Shown here piece after piece: positions 1 to 6,229 of a DNA stretch of 6,898 nucleotides. Origin of the DNA: an uncultured Pseudomonadota bacterium (GTDB lineage Bacteria; Pseudomonadota; Gammaproteobacteria; Methylococcales; Methylomonadaceae); NCBI GenBank assembly GCA_903953455.1, contig CAJBJW010000261.1:1-6898 (forward strand), in the 5' to 3' direction. The notes beneath the pieces were generated by a model. It had not been told where the DNA came from and did not search any database. It saw nothing but the letters and a program-made list of their open reading frames with translations. Both the position numbers and the translations under genes were made by a program. How positions within the stretch are numbered: the first letter of the stretch is position 1; each line of letters begins with the position of its first letter.

Positions 1-5
1 AACTC

Positions 6-281
6 ATGAGCGAGCAGATAACAGAAGAAACCTTATTTGAATTCCCTTGTCGATTCCCTATCAAAGCAATGGGAAAAAATAGCGGTGATTTGGAGTTGGT
101 TGTTGTTGACATTGTGAATCGTCATGCCCCCGATACGCAGAATCATGAAGTGAATGCAAAAACTAGTAAAGATGGAAATTATCTGTCCGTGACAGTGACC
201 ATTGAGGCATCAAGTAAGAAGCAACTCGATGCCATATATCAAGATTTAGTGGATCATCCGCACGTTTTAATGGCACTATAA
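6..281 (+). CDS. ybeD: YbeD-like DUF493 (UPF0250) family protein
   Basis: The 91-residue protein has the length and layout of the DUF493/YbeD family, small cytoplasmic alpha-beta proteins resembling the ACT-like regulatory fold; their biochemical role is not firmly known. The N-terminal LFEFPCRFPIKAMG (about residues 10-23) parallels the LLEFPTPFTYKVMG stretch of E. coli YbeD. RHAP (about 39-42), the central GNYLSVT (about 57-63) and the short C-terminus ending VLMAL are also family-like. The ATG lies five bases from the window edge, so its ribosome binding site and any promoter are out of view. In many gammaproteobacteria this gene sits between dacA and lipB. Here nqrM follows after 36 bases, so lipB is not immediately downstream. 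The family call is confident; the function is not. Confidence 0.88.
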   Translation: MSEQITEETLFEFPCRFPIKAMGKNSGDLELVVVDIVNRHAPDTQNHEVNAKTSKDGNYLSVTVTIEASSKKQLDAIYQDLVDHPHVLMAL

Positions 282-317
282 AACCTACATATTAACGTTG
301 AATTTGGAGAAAAAGAG

Positions 318-518
318 ATGATGTTTTTAATGACTTTTGTCGTCATGCTTGTTGTCATTGCCATTATGGCGGTAGGTGTTATTTTTGGACGCCGGGCAAT
401 TAAAGGTTCTTGTGGCGGTGGCATGGACAAAGCTGCTTGTGTTTGTATTGAAAAATGTGATAAACGCAAAAAACTCGATGCGCAGCAAGCGGTAGAAGGG
501 TTAAGCAATCAATCCTAA
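318..518 (+). CDS. nqrM: Na+-NQR maturation factor NqrM (DUF539)
   Basis: The 66-residue protein has one N-terminal membrane segment (about residues 3-23), then a cytoplasmic cysteine-rich tail: SCGGG with C32, then C41, C43 and C47, then the basic DKRKK. This is the NqrM plan. Known NqrM is needed to assemble the iron centre bound by NqrD and NqrE in the sodium-translocating NADH:quinone oxidoreductase, probably by delivering iron. In many genomes it follows nqrF and apbE; here the nqr genes are not in the window. GGAG at 306-309 lies eight bases before the chosen ATG at 318; a second ATG at 321 is also possible. The stop shares one base with the next start (TAATG), suggesting coupled translation. 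The spacing between C32 and C41 looks shorter than in the canonical motif as I recall it. Confidence 0.85.
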   Translation: MMFLMTFVVMLVVIAIMAVGVIFGRRAIKGSCGGGMDKAACVCIEKCDKRKKLDAQQAVEGLSNQS

Positions 519-2305
519 TGAAAGCGCCAAATTCGCAAATATACACTTGGCGCTATATTCTTTCTGTTGTAAAACAGCATAAAAAAAAGTTAATTTCAGC
601 CCATTTTATTGCCATTTTGGCCACGATTATCAGTGTGCCAGTACCGCTTTTGATGCCGCTTTTAGTAGATGAAGTGTTACTTAATAAGCCTGCAATTGTG
701 GTGCAAACCATTAATTCATTCACGCCTGTGGCCTGGCAGTCACCGATGCTATACATTAGTGCGGTACTACTACTAACTGTTTTTTTGCGGTTATTTGCGA
801 TGATTTTAAACGTGTTGCAATCGCGTCAATTTACATTGATTGCCAAAGACGTGGTATTTCGTATTCGCGCTGAATTAATCGGTCATCTGCAAACCATCTC
901 AATGGCTGAGTACGAAAGTCTTGGCTCAGGAACGGTTAGTACGCATCTAATTAAAGATTTAGATACGATTGATAATTTTCTGGGTACAACTGTTGGAAAA
1001 TTGTTAGTTGCGACGCTTACGGTTGCAGGCACAGCGCTTATTTTATTGTGGATGAATTGGAAACTCGGCCTATTTATTTTACTGCTTAATCCCGTTGTCA
1101 TTTATTTCACGCGTGTCGTTGGCTCAAAAGTAAAGCATCTCAAAGCAAAAGAAAATAATGCGTATGAAATATTTCAACTTTCATTAACCGAAACACTCGA
1201 AGCGATTCATCAAATACGTGCGAGCAATCGTGAACGTCATTATTGCCAACAGTTAATTGATGCCGCTTTTGAAGTAAAAACGAATTCTGGTGCATTTGCT
1301 TGGCAAAGTGAGGCCGCATCGCGATTGAGTTTTCTTGTTTTTTTATTTGGGTTTGATATTTTTCGTGCCTGCGCCATGTTAATGGTGTTTTACGCCAACT
1401 TAACCATTGGTCAAATGCTCGCCGTGTTTGGGTATTTGTGGTTTATGATGGGACCTGTACAAGAGATTTTAAATATTCAATATGCTTTTTACAGCGCAAA
1501 AGCGGCATTAAGTCGCATTAATAAATTAACGGCACTGCGTCAAGAACCTCGATATCCTCACGCTAAAAATCCTTTCTTAAATAAGCAAACCGTTTCTGTT
1601 AGCGTTGAAAATCTGCAATTTAGTTACGGTGATAAGCGTGTGCTAAACGGCATTAAACTGCATATTAACGCTGGTGAGAAAGTCGCTTTGGTAGGTGCGA
1701 GTGGCGGTGGTAAATCAACGCTTATTCAAATTTTAATTGGTTTATATCCTGCTAATTCTGGAAAAATTTATTTTAATGGCGTGCCTATTGAGCAAATAGG
1801 TCTTGATGTTGTCCGTGAAAATGTAGTGACCGTTCTGCAGCATCCCGTGTTATTTAATGACACTATTTATGCTAATTTGACATTAGGCAAAAAAGCAACG
1901 AATGAACAATTATGGCATGCGCTTAAAATTGCACAATTAGCGCAAACCATCAAAGATTTACCTGAAGGGTTGCAGACGGTCGTTGGTCGTGGTGGAATGC
2001 GGTTGTCGGGTGGTCAGCGTCAACGCTTAGCTATTGCGCGAATGGTAGTTGCCAATCCTAAAGTGGTTATTTTAGACGAAGCTACTTCTGCTTTAGACAG
2101 TGAAACTGAATTTAAACTCCATGAAGCGCTGCAAGATTTTTTGAAAAACCGTACGACTATTATTATTGCGCATCGTTTAAGTGCAGTGAAACAAGCTAAT
2201 CATGTGTATGTATTTGAGCAAGGCGAAATTTGTGAGCAGGGTAAGCATGAAACCTTAATTGAGCAAAAAGGCTTATATTCAAAGCTTTATGGTGATTATC
2301 AATAA
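518..2305 (+). CDS. ABC half-transporter, exporter type (fused permease and ATPase)
   Basis: The 595-residue inner-membrane protein fuses a six-helix exporter domain to an ATPase, as in the MsbA/HlyB class, and would act as a dimer. Approximate helices are 25-48, 78-98, 160-181, 183-200, 270-292 and 298-315. The ATPase is complete: A-loop Y370, Walker A GASGGGKST (393-401), Q-loop Q441, signature LSGGQ (496-500), Walker B VVILDE (516-521), D-loop SALD (524-527) and switch histidine H552. All catalytic residues are present, so it should be active. The ATG overlaps the nqrM stop. GAAGGG at 495-500 is too far upstream for a normal ribosome binding site, so translation probably depends on nqrM. 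The substrate cannot be read from the sequence. Lipid or lipid A flipping (MsbA), peptide export and drug export are all possible, and a lone half-transporter favours a homodimer. Confidence 0.9.
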   Translation: MKAPNSQIYTWRYILSVVKQHKKKLISAHFIAILATIISVPVPLLMPLLVDEVLLNKPAIVVQTINSFTPVAWQSPMLYISAVLLLTVFLRLFAMILNVLQSRQFTLIAKDVVFRIRAELIGHLQTISMAEYESLGSGTVSTHLIKDLDTIDNFLGTTVGKLLVATLTVAGTALILLWMNWKLGLFILLLNPVVIYFTRVVGSKVKHLKAKENNAYEIFQLSLTETLEAIHQIRASNRERHYCQQLIDAAFEVKTNSGAFAWQSEAASRLSFLVFLFGFDIFRACAMLMVFYANLTIGQMLAVFGYLWFMMGPVQEILNIQYAFYSAKAALSRINKLTALRQEPRYPHAKNPFLNKQTVSVSVENLQFSYGDKRVLNGIKLHINAGEKVALVGASGGGKSTLIQILIGLYPANSGKIYFNGVPIEQIGLDVVRENVVTVLQHPVLFNDTIYANLTLGKKATNEQLWHALKIAQLAQTIKDLPEGLQTVVGRGGMRLSGGQRQRLAIARMVVANPKVVILDEATSALDSETEFKLHEALQDFLKNRTTIIIAHRLSAVKQANHVYVFEQGEICEQGKHETLIEQKGLYSKLYGDYQ

Positions 2306-2312
2306 GAAAGGC

Positions 2313-2352
2313 TTGTGTGGACGAGACGATGAGCATTTTTCCGTCCACACAA
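2313..2352. terminator. Inverted repeat, probable bidirectional terminator between convergent genes
   Basis: TTGTGTGGACG (2313-2323) and CGTCCACACAA (2342-2352) are perfect 11-base complements around an 18-base loop. The repeat begins 8 bases after the ABC transporter stop and ends 9 bases before the efpL stop, where the two converging transcripts need to end. Neither strand has a clean run of T after the stem; the minus strand has a weak CCTTTCTT. It is therefore either a suboptimal intrinsic terminator or a stabilising 3' hairpin. The loop is longer than usual. Confidence 0.6.
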
Positions 2353-2361
2353 TCAAACAAT

Positions 2362-2928
2362 TTATGCACGTGACATAAATTTACTGGTTTCTGTATTAAC
2401 TTTAATGATTTCGCCAGTTTCTAAATATTCAGGCACTTGAATTTCAACACCGGTACTAAGACGTGCTGTTTTCGTGCGACCACTTGCTGTTGCACCTTTG
2501 ATGGCGGGTGGTGTTTCAAGAATTTCTAAATTCACTGAACTGGGTAATTCAATACCTAATACGGCGTCATCAATTAGAAGTGCAATAATACCTTCAAGTC
2601 CTTCAGTCAAAAAATCCGTTTGATCTTCTAATTCATCTCGATCTAAGCTGTATTGCGAATAATCTTCAGTATTCATGAAAATGTAATTCTCACCATCAAT
2701 ATATGAAAATTGCACTTTTGCACGGACTAAATCAACATCTTTGAAGAAATCATCACCTTTGAGCGATTCATCTAATTTTTGACCAGTTTGCAGATTATTG
2801 AATCGAATTTTGTAGAGCGTATTTGCTCCACGCGAGGAGGGGCTTTTAACGTCAACATGTTTGACAATGTGCGGAGCGCCATTGATGTCAATGACCATGC
2901 CACGCTTTAAATCACTTGCTTTTGCCAT
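2362..2928 (-). CDS. efpL: Elongation factor P-like protein EfpL (YeiP)
   Basis: The 188-residue protein is a complete three-domain EF-P paralogue: a KOW-like N-terminal domain (about 1-64) and two OB-type domains. It matches the YeiP/EfpL branch and not canonical EF-P. The loop tip reads SPSSRGANTLYK (29-40), compared with SPTARGAATLYK in E. coli YeiP, and has arginine R33 where EF-P carries its modified lysine or arginine. Other branch markers are KGDDFF (58-63), FSYIDGENY (74-82), IKGATASGRTK (143-153) and VQVPEYL-like IQVPEYL (163-169). EfpL binds between the ribosomal E and P sites and relieves stalling at proline-rich and some other sequences, without the modification enzymes EF-P needs. 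It lies 15 bases after grxD, probably in the same transcript. A GGA at 2939-2937 is a weak ribosome binding site eight bases before the ATG. Confidence 0.92.
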   Translation of the reverse strand: MAKASDLKRGMVIDINGAPHIVKHVDVKSPSSRGANTLYKIRFNNLQTGQKLDESLKGDDFFKDVDLVRAKVQFSYIDGENYIFMNTEDYSQYSLDRDELEDQTDFLTEGLEGIIALLIDDAVLGIELPSSVNLEILETPPAIKGATASGRTKTARLSTGVEIQVPEYLETGEIIKVNTETSKFMSRA

Positions 2929-2943
2929 ACGTTATGTCCAATC

Positions 2944-3267
2944 TTACGCCGCAACGGCATTGACTGCCGCAAGTAAGGTAACTAATTCCCCTTTTTTATA
3001 CAAGTCAATCATAATGTCGCAACCACCAATTAACTCACCGTTGATGTAAAGTTGTGGGAAGGTTGGCCAGTTTGAATAACTTTTTAGTCCTTCACGAATA
3101 TCGCTGTCTTCAAAAATATTAAAATGATCGAAATCGGCGGCACATGCGCCTAAGATTTGAACTGCTTGCCCCGAAAAGCCGCATTGTGGAAAATCAGGTG
3201 TGCCCTTCATAAATAAAAGGACCTTGTGTTCTTGCAGTAATTGTTCAATACGCGCGGTAATAGTCAT
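2944..3267 (-). CDS. grxD: Monothiol CGFS glutaredoxin Grx4/GrxD
   Basis: The 107-residue cytoplasmic protein is a class II monothiol glutaredoxin. Visible markers are K21 in the MKGTP stretch (20-24), the active-site CGFS (C29-S32), WPTFPQ with cis-proline P71 (67-72) and the glutathione-binding GGCD (81-84). Proteins of this type bind a glutathione-ligated [2Fe-2S] cluster as a dimer, or pair with a BolA protein, and pass clusters on; they are poor disulfide reductases. The length matches the family (about 105-115). An in-frame ATG at 3324 would add 19 residues that do not resemble the family. The ATG at 3267 has GGAG at 3281-3278, ten bases upstream, so I chose it. The gene is first in a probable two-gene unit with efpL and is divergent from argD. 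Confidence 0.93.
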   Translation of the reverse strand: MTITARIEQLLQEHKVLLFMKGTPDFPQCGFSGQAVQILGACAADFDHFNIFEDSDIREGLKSYSNWPTFPQLYINGELIGGCDIMIDLYKKGELVTLLAAVNAVAA

Positions 3268-3283
3268 GAGAAAATAACTCCAG

Positions 3284-3340
3284 TTAAGATTAAAATACAG
3301 GTGAATCTTATCAACTTTACTCAAGGTAACGAAATCTTAA
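3284..3340. repeat. Three copies of AATCTTA(A) upstream of grxD
   Basis: AATCTTA occurs on the plus strand at 3304-3310 and, as AATCTTAA, at 3333-3340. The inverse TTAAGATT is at 3284-3291. The first pair forms a 7-bp inverted repeat with a 12-base loop, and the outer pair forms an 8-bp inverted repeat. The middle copy overlaps the candidate grxD -10. They could be an operator or a leader hairpin, or chance in AT-rich DNA. Confidence 0.3.
3305..3313 (-). promoter_or_regulatory. Candidate extended -10 promoter for grxD-efpL
   Basis: On the minus strand TGATAAGAT reads as an extended -10 (TG, one base, then TAAGAT, four of six matches to TATAAT). It would start transcription near 3298 and give a leader of about 30 bases containing the GGAG used by grxD. 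No good -35 lies at normal distance, which extended -10 promoters tolerate. An alternative, TTGATA (3314-3309) with TAATCT (3292-3287), has a better -35 but would place the start almost on the ribosome binding site. This is motif reading only. Confidence 0.35.
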
Positions 3341-3346
3341 TTTTTA

Positions 3347-3365
3347 TCCACTTGCTTGCAGTGGA
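3347..3365. repeat. Inverted repeat over the argD -35 region, possible operator
   Basis: TCCACT (3347-3352) and AGTGGA (3360-3365) are perfect 6-base complements separated by seven bases. The element overlaps the proposed -35 of the argD promoter, where a bound dimeric repressor would block polymerase. It does not look like the ArgR box (TGAAT-type half-sites). Six-base arms can occur by chance. Confidence 0.3.
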
Positions 3366-3380
3366 ATTGAAACCTATAAT
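3352..3380 (+). promoter_or_regulatory. Probable sigma-70 promoter of the argD-argF operon
   Basis: A perfect -10 hexamer TATAAT (3375-3380) lies 17 bases after TTGCTT (3352-3357), a poor -35 with three of six matches. Transcription should begin around 3384-3387, leaving a leader of about 26-29 bases before the ATG at 3413. The leader begins at or just before a run of seven T (3387-3393). The position, in the divergent gap and just before argD, fits the arg operon. Confidence 0.6.
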
Positions 3381-3412
3381 TTGAGCTTTTTTTCTTGACA
3401 GGCAAAATCGTT

Positions 3413-4585
3413 ATGAATAGTCACATTATGCCAACTTATGCACGTTTGAGCGTCACGTTTGCGCGTGGTGAAGGTGCATGGTTGTGGGATGAAGACGATA
3501 AGCGTTATTTAGATGCGCTGTCAGGTATTGCAGTGTGTAATTTAGGTCATGTACACCCCGCGGTAACTGATGCTATTTGTAAACAAAGTGCGCGACTGCT
3601 GCACACCTCAAATTTATATCAAATCGCTGCTCAAGAAAAATTAGCCGATAAACTCACTGAAATGAGCGGCATGACCAATGTCTTTTTTAGCAATTCTGGC
3701 GCAGAAGCAAATGAAGCCGCAATAAAACTTGCTCGTCGTTTTGGGCATAGTAAAGGCATTGAAGTGCCCACTATTATTGTTATGGAAAAAAGTTTTCATG
3801 GGCGCACATTAGCTACACTAAGTGCGACAGGAAATGCTAAAATTCAGCAAGGTTTTGCGCCTTTAGTTGATGGGTTTGTTCGCGTTCCTTATAACGATAT
3901 TGCAGCAATTAAAACAATACTGAGTGAAAATACATCCATTGCGGCTATTTTAGTTGAGCCTGTGCAAGGTGAGGGCGGGATAAATATTCCTGATAGGGAT
4001 TATTTAACGCAGATTCGACGTTTGTGCGATGAATACGATATTTTAATGATGCTTGATGAAATTCAAACGGGCATTGGTCGAACAGGAAGGTTTCTGGCTT
4101 TTCAGTATAACGGTATTCTGCCGGATGTCTGCACGCTAGCAAAAGCCTTAGGTAATGGTGTGCCCATTGGCGCATGTTTGGCGCATGGCAGAGCGGTTGA
4201 TGTTTTTATTTCGGGTACACATGGATCCACCTTTGGCGGGAATCCACTCGCATGTAGTGCTGCATTAGCTGTTTTAGATACGTTAAGCGAAGGCGATTTA
4301 ATTGCGCAAGCGGCACAAAAAGGCGATGCTATTGCAAAGGCGTTTAATGATAAATTGAAAGATAATCCACATATTGTAAACATTCGTCATTTAGGTTTAA
4401 TGATTGGCATTGAGCTTGATCAACCTTGTGGTGGATTAGTCACACGCGCATTAGAGGCAGGATTATTGATTAACGTCACACAAGAAACAGTGATTCGACT
4501 ATTACCGCCGATAATTATTGACGCGCAACAAATTAACCAACTCGTTGATACTTTATCAGCGTTGATTCAAGAGCTAACAGCATGA
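3413..4585 (+). CDS. argD: Acetylornithine aminotransferase ArgD
   Basis: The 390-residue protein is a class III PLP-dependent aminotransferase that converts N-acetylglutamate semialdehyde to N-acetylornithine with glutamate as amino donor, in the cytoplasm. Visible motifs are SNSGAEAN (93-100, cofactor phosphate contacts), SFHGRT (127-132), VEPVQGEGG (181-189), LDE with D215 (pairs with the PLP ring nitrogen), TLAK with Schiff-base lysine K244, and THGSTFGGNP (269-278). The relatives GabT, AstC and BioA share these motifs, but the overlap with argF points to ArgD; a side role as succinyldiaminopimelate aminotransferase is possible. I chose ATG 3413 over an in-frame TTG at 3395. AGG at 3400-3402 is ten bases before the ATG, whereas the TTG has no ribosome binding site and lies only about 8-11 bases from the predicted transcription start. 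Confidence 0.93.
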   Translation: MNSHIMPTYARLSVTFARGEGAWLWDEDDKRYLDALSGIAVCNLGHVHPAVTDAICKQSARLLHTSNLYQIAAQEKLADKLTEMSGMTNVFFSNSGAEANEAAIKLARRFGHSKGIEVPTIIVMEKSFHGRTLATLSATGNAKIQQGFAPLVDGFVRVPYNDIAAIKTILSENTSIAAILVEPVQGEGGINIPDRDYLTQIRRLCDEYDILMMLDEIQTGIGRTGRFLAFQYNGILPDVCTLAKALGNGVPIGACLAHGRAVDVFISGTHGSTFGGNPLACSAALAVLDTLSEGDLIAQAAQKGDAIAKAFNDKLKDNPHIVNIRHLGLMIGIELDQPCGGLVTRALEAGLLINVTQETVIRLLPPIIIDAQQINQLVDTLSALIQELTA

Positions 4586-5508
4586 AACCAAGACACTTTA
4601 TTAGTCTACTCGATTTAACCGGTGACGAATTGCGGCAATTAATTAACCGCGCTATCACTTTAAAGCATATACGTGATCACGATTATCAGCCACTTAAAGG
4701 GCAGGTGCTTGGGATGATTTTTGAAAAATCATCTACTCGCACACGGGTGTCGTTTGAAACAGGCATGGCACATTTTGGTGGTCACGCGGTGTTTCTCTCG
4801 CCTCGTGATACGCAACTTGGCCGTGGTGAACCTATTTCGGATAGTGCAAAAGTCATTTCTCGCATGGTGGATTGCGTGATGCTTCGAACCCACGAACATG
4901 AAACAGTCACAAAATTTGCGGAAAACTCGCGCGTTCCCGTTATTAACGGTTTAACGGATAAGGAACATCCCTGTCAGTTGCTGGCTGATATGCAAACCTA
5001 TTTTGAACATCGTGGCGATATCGCCGGTAAAACGGTTGCTTGGATTGGTGATGGTAATAATATGTGCCATTCCTATATTCACGCATCTATGGTGCTTGGT
5101 TTTACATTACATATTGCAGCGCCTGTAGGCTATTTGCCCAATTCTGACATAGTTGCATTAGCCGCATCTCACGTTCATTTTTTTGATAATTCCATTTCAG
5201 CAGCTAAAGGCGCTGATTTAGTCGTTACGGATGTTTGGGCGAGTATGGGGCAAGAAACTGAACAAAAATTGCGTGAAGTGGCTTTTAAAGATTATCAAGT
5301 AACAGCGCAAGTGATGGCTGCCGCAAAATCAGATGCGTTATTTATGCACTGCTTACCTGCACATCGCGGTGAAGAAGTAAGTGCTGACGTAATTGATGGT
5401 AAACAAAGTGTGGTATTTGACGAAGCAGAAAATCGTTTGCATGCACAGAAAGCATTACTCGAATTATTGCTTTGTGGCAATGCAAAAATTTCTTTATTAA
5501 ACGATTAG
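4582..5508 (+). CDS. argF: Ornithine carbamoyltransferase
   Basis: The 308-residue cytoplasmic enzyme joins carbamoyl phosphate and ornithine to give citrulline and phosphate, normally as a trimer. The carbamoyl-phosphate loop SSTRT is at 50-54 (R53 and R55 visible) and HPCQ at 129-132. The ornithine-side motif DVWASMG is at 217-223, and HCLPA with catalytic C257 is at 256-260. The length is normal for the anabolic form. HCLPA and SMG separate it from aspartate carbamoyltransferase. Its ATG overlaps the argD stop in ATGA, and AAGAG at 4569-4573 may serve as ribosome binding site, so the two genes are probably translationally coupled. Production of citrulline directly after the ArgD step fits a biosynthetic operon; no arcA or arcC indicating the catabolic deiminase pathway is present here. 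Confidence 0.95.
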   Translation: MKPRHFISLLDLTGDELRQLINRAITLKHIRDHDYQPLKGQVLGMIFEKSSTRTRVSFETGMAHFGGHAVFLSPRDTQLGRGEPISDSAKVISRMVDCVMLRTHEHETVTKFAENSRVPVINGLTDKEHPCQLLADMQTYFEHRGDIAGKTVAWIGDGNNMCHSYIHASMVLGFTLHIAAPVGYLPNSDIVALAASHVHFFDNSISAAKGADLVVTDVWASMGQETEQKLREVAFKDYQVTAQVMAAAKSDALFMHCLPAHRGEEVSADVIDGKQSVVFDEAENRLHAQKALLELLLCGNAKISLLND

Positions 5509-5521
5509 CGGTGAGCGTGTT

Positions 5522-6187
5522 ATGAAAAAATCTTTTTTATTGCTCTGTTTAGCACTTAGTGGTGTTGCCAATGCGCAAAGTGATATTGTTTATGTGGCGG
5601 ATGATTACAATTTAACTTTGTGGAGTTCACCAAGTTACAGTGGCAAGATTAAAGCACTTCCCACAGGCACACCGTTGACGCTTTTAGGTGAAATGACGCA
5701 TACGGGTTTTGTGAAAGTGCGGCTTATTGATGGCACGGAAGGCTTCATCAAAGCGAAATACACAAAAAAAGAAGCACCTGAACACGATCGAGATGATATT
5801 GCTGCGAGAAATATTGCCGCACTTCAAAGTGAAAGTGCAAAATTGCAATCCGAATTAAAAGCAGCAAAAGAAGTCATCACACCTGGTACGACGCTTGAAC
5901 AATCTCTTGCAACAGAGCGTGATAAATTAAGTCGAGAACTGAATGAGCTTAAAAAAATATCGGGAAGTGCGGTGCAACTCAAAAATGAACGCGATGAACT
6001 GCAAGAGCGTTTTGTGAGTGTTGAGCGCGATCTGCAACAAGTTAAATTAGAAAATCAAGCGCTTCAAGATACCGCAAATCAGGATTGGTTTTTATACGGC
6101 GGTATTTTAGCGTTAGTTGGTGTTATTTTAGGCTTTATCTTGCCTAAACTGAGCTGGCGCCGTAAAAACAGCTGGGACATTTATTAA
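5522..6187 (+). CDS. YgiM-like SH3-domain, coiled-coil membrane protein (TIGR04211 type)
   Basis: The 221-residue protein has the layout of E. coli YgiM. A Sec-type signal peptide has a probable cut after ANA (residue 18). A bacterial SH3 domain (about 21-83) carries YVADDYNLTLWSSP and GTEGFIK. A long charged coiled-coil region (about 88-187) is followed by one C-terminal membrane helix (about 189-209) introduced by DWFLYGG and a short basic tail SWRRKN. It should be anchored in the inner membrane with the SH3 and coiled coil in the periplasm. SH3b domains often bind peptidoglycan, but no activity is established for this family. GGTGAG at 5510-5515 is six bases before the ATG. It follows argF by 13 bases, so it is probably co-transcribed with the arginine genes, although no functional link is evident. 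YgiM is usually beside cca in enterics, so the setting differs. Confidence 0.87.
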   Translation: MKKSFLLLCLALSGVANAQSDIVYVADDYNLTLWSSPSYSGKIKALPTGTPLTLLGEMTHTGFVKVRLIDGTEGFIKAKYTKKEAPEHDRDDIAARNIAALQSESAKLQSELKAAKEVITPGTTLEQSLATERDKLSRELNELKKISGSAVQLKNERDELQERFVSVERDLQQVKLENQALQDTANQDWFLYGGILALVGVILGFILPKLSWRRKNSWDIY

Positions 6188-6229
6188 AATTCTTAAATTT
6201 ATCAAATCAAAATAACTTATAAAAATTCT
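6188..6229 (+). promoter_or_regulatory. AT-rich gap before ilvD with a possible leaderless -10
   Basis: These 42 bases are almost all A and T. TATAAA (6218-6223) resembles a -10 element and would place transcription start at 6230, the A of the ilvD ATG. No purine-rich ribosome binding site precedes the ATG and no good -35 is visible at 16-19 bases. AAAATTCT occurs at 6186-6193 and again at 6222-6229. No terminator hairpin follows the SH3-protein gene, so readthrough from the arg operon is equally possible. Confidence 0.3.

Noticed and set aside
106..134. TTGACA at 106-111 as an internal promoter for nqrM.
   Set aside because: The expected -10 position reads as C-rich sequence with no match to TATAAT, and it lies inside the ybeD coding sequence.
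3268..3324. Longer grxD reading frame starting at ATG 3324.
   Set aside because: The extra 19 residues do not resemble glutaredoxins, and ATG 3267 has GGAG upstream and gives the normal family length.
3395..3412. TTG at 3395 as the argD start, adding six residues.
   Set aside because: No ribosome binding site precedes it and the predicted transcript begins only about 8-11 bases upstream; ATG 3413 has AGG at suitable distance and gives a family-like N-terminus.
3268..3412. ArgR (ARG box) operator upstream of argD.
   Set aside because: I looked for paired TGAAT/ATTCA half-sites; TGAAT occurs near 3302 and 3414 but without a matching partner at the right distance.
3395..3423. Consensus -35 TTGACA at 3395-3400.
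   Set aside because: No -10 lies about 17 bases downstream, and the place it would occupy is inside the argD coding sequence.
3945..4383. Open antisense frames across argD.
   Set aside because: They lie opposite a well-conserved aminotransferase, have no ribosome binding site or family resemblance, and are explained by the codon use of argD.
6127..6148. Hairpin TTTAGGC / GCCTAAA with an eight-base loop.
   Set aside because: It lies inside the codons of the membrane helix of the SH3 protein and has no following T run; most likely chance from LGFILPK coding.
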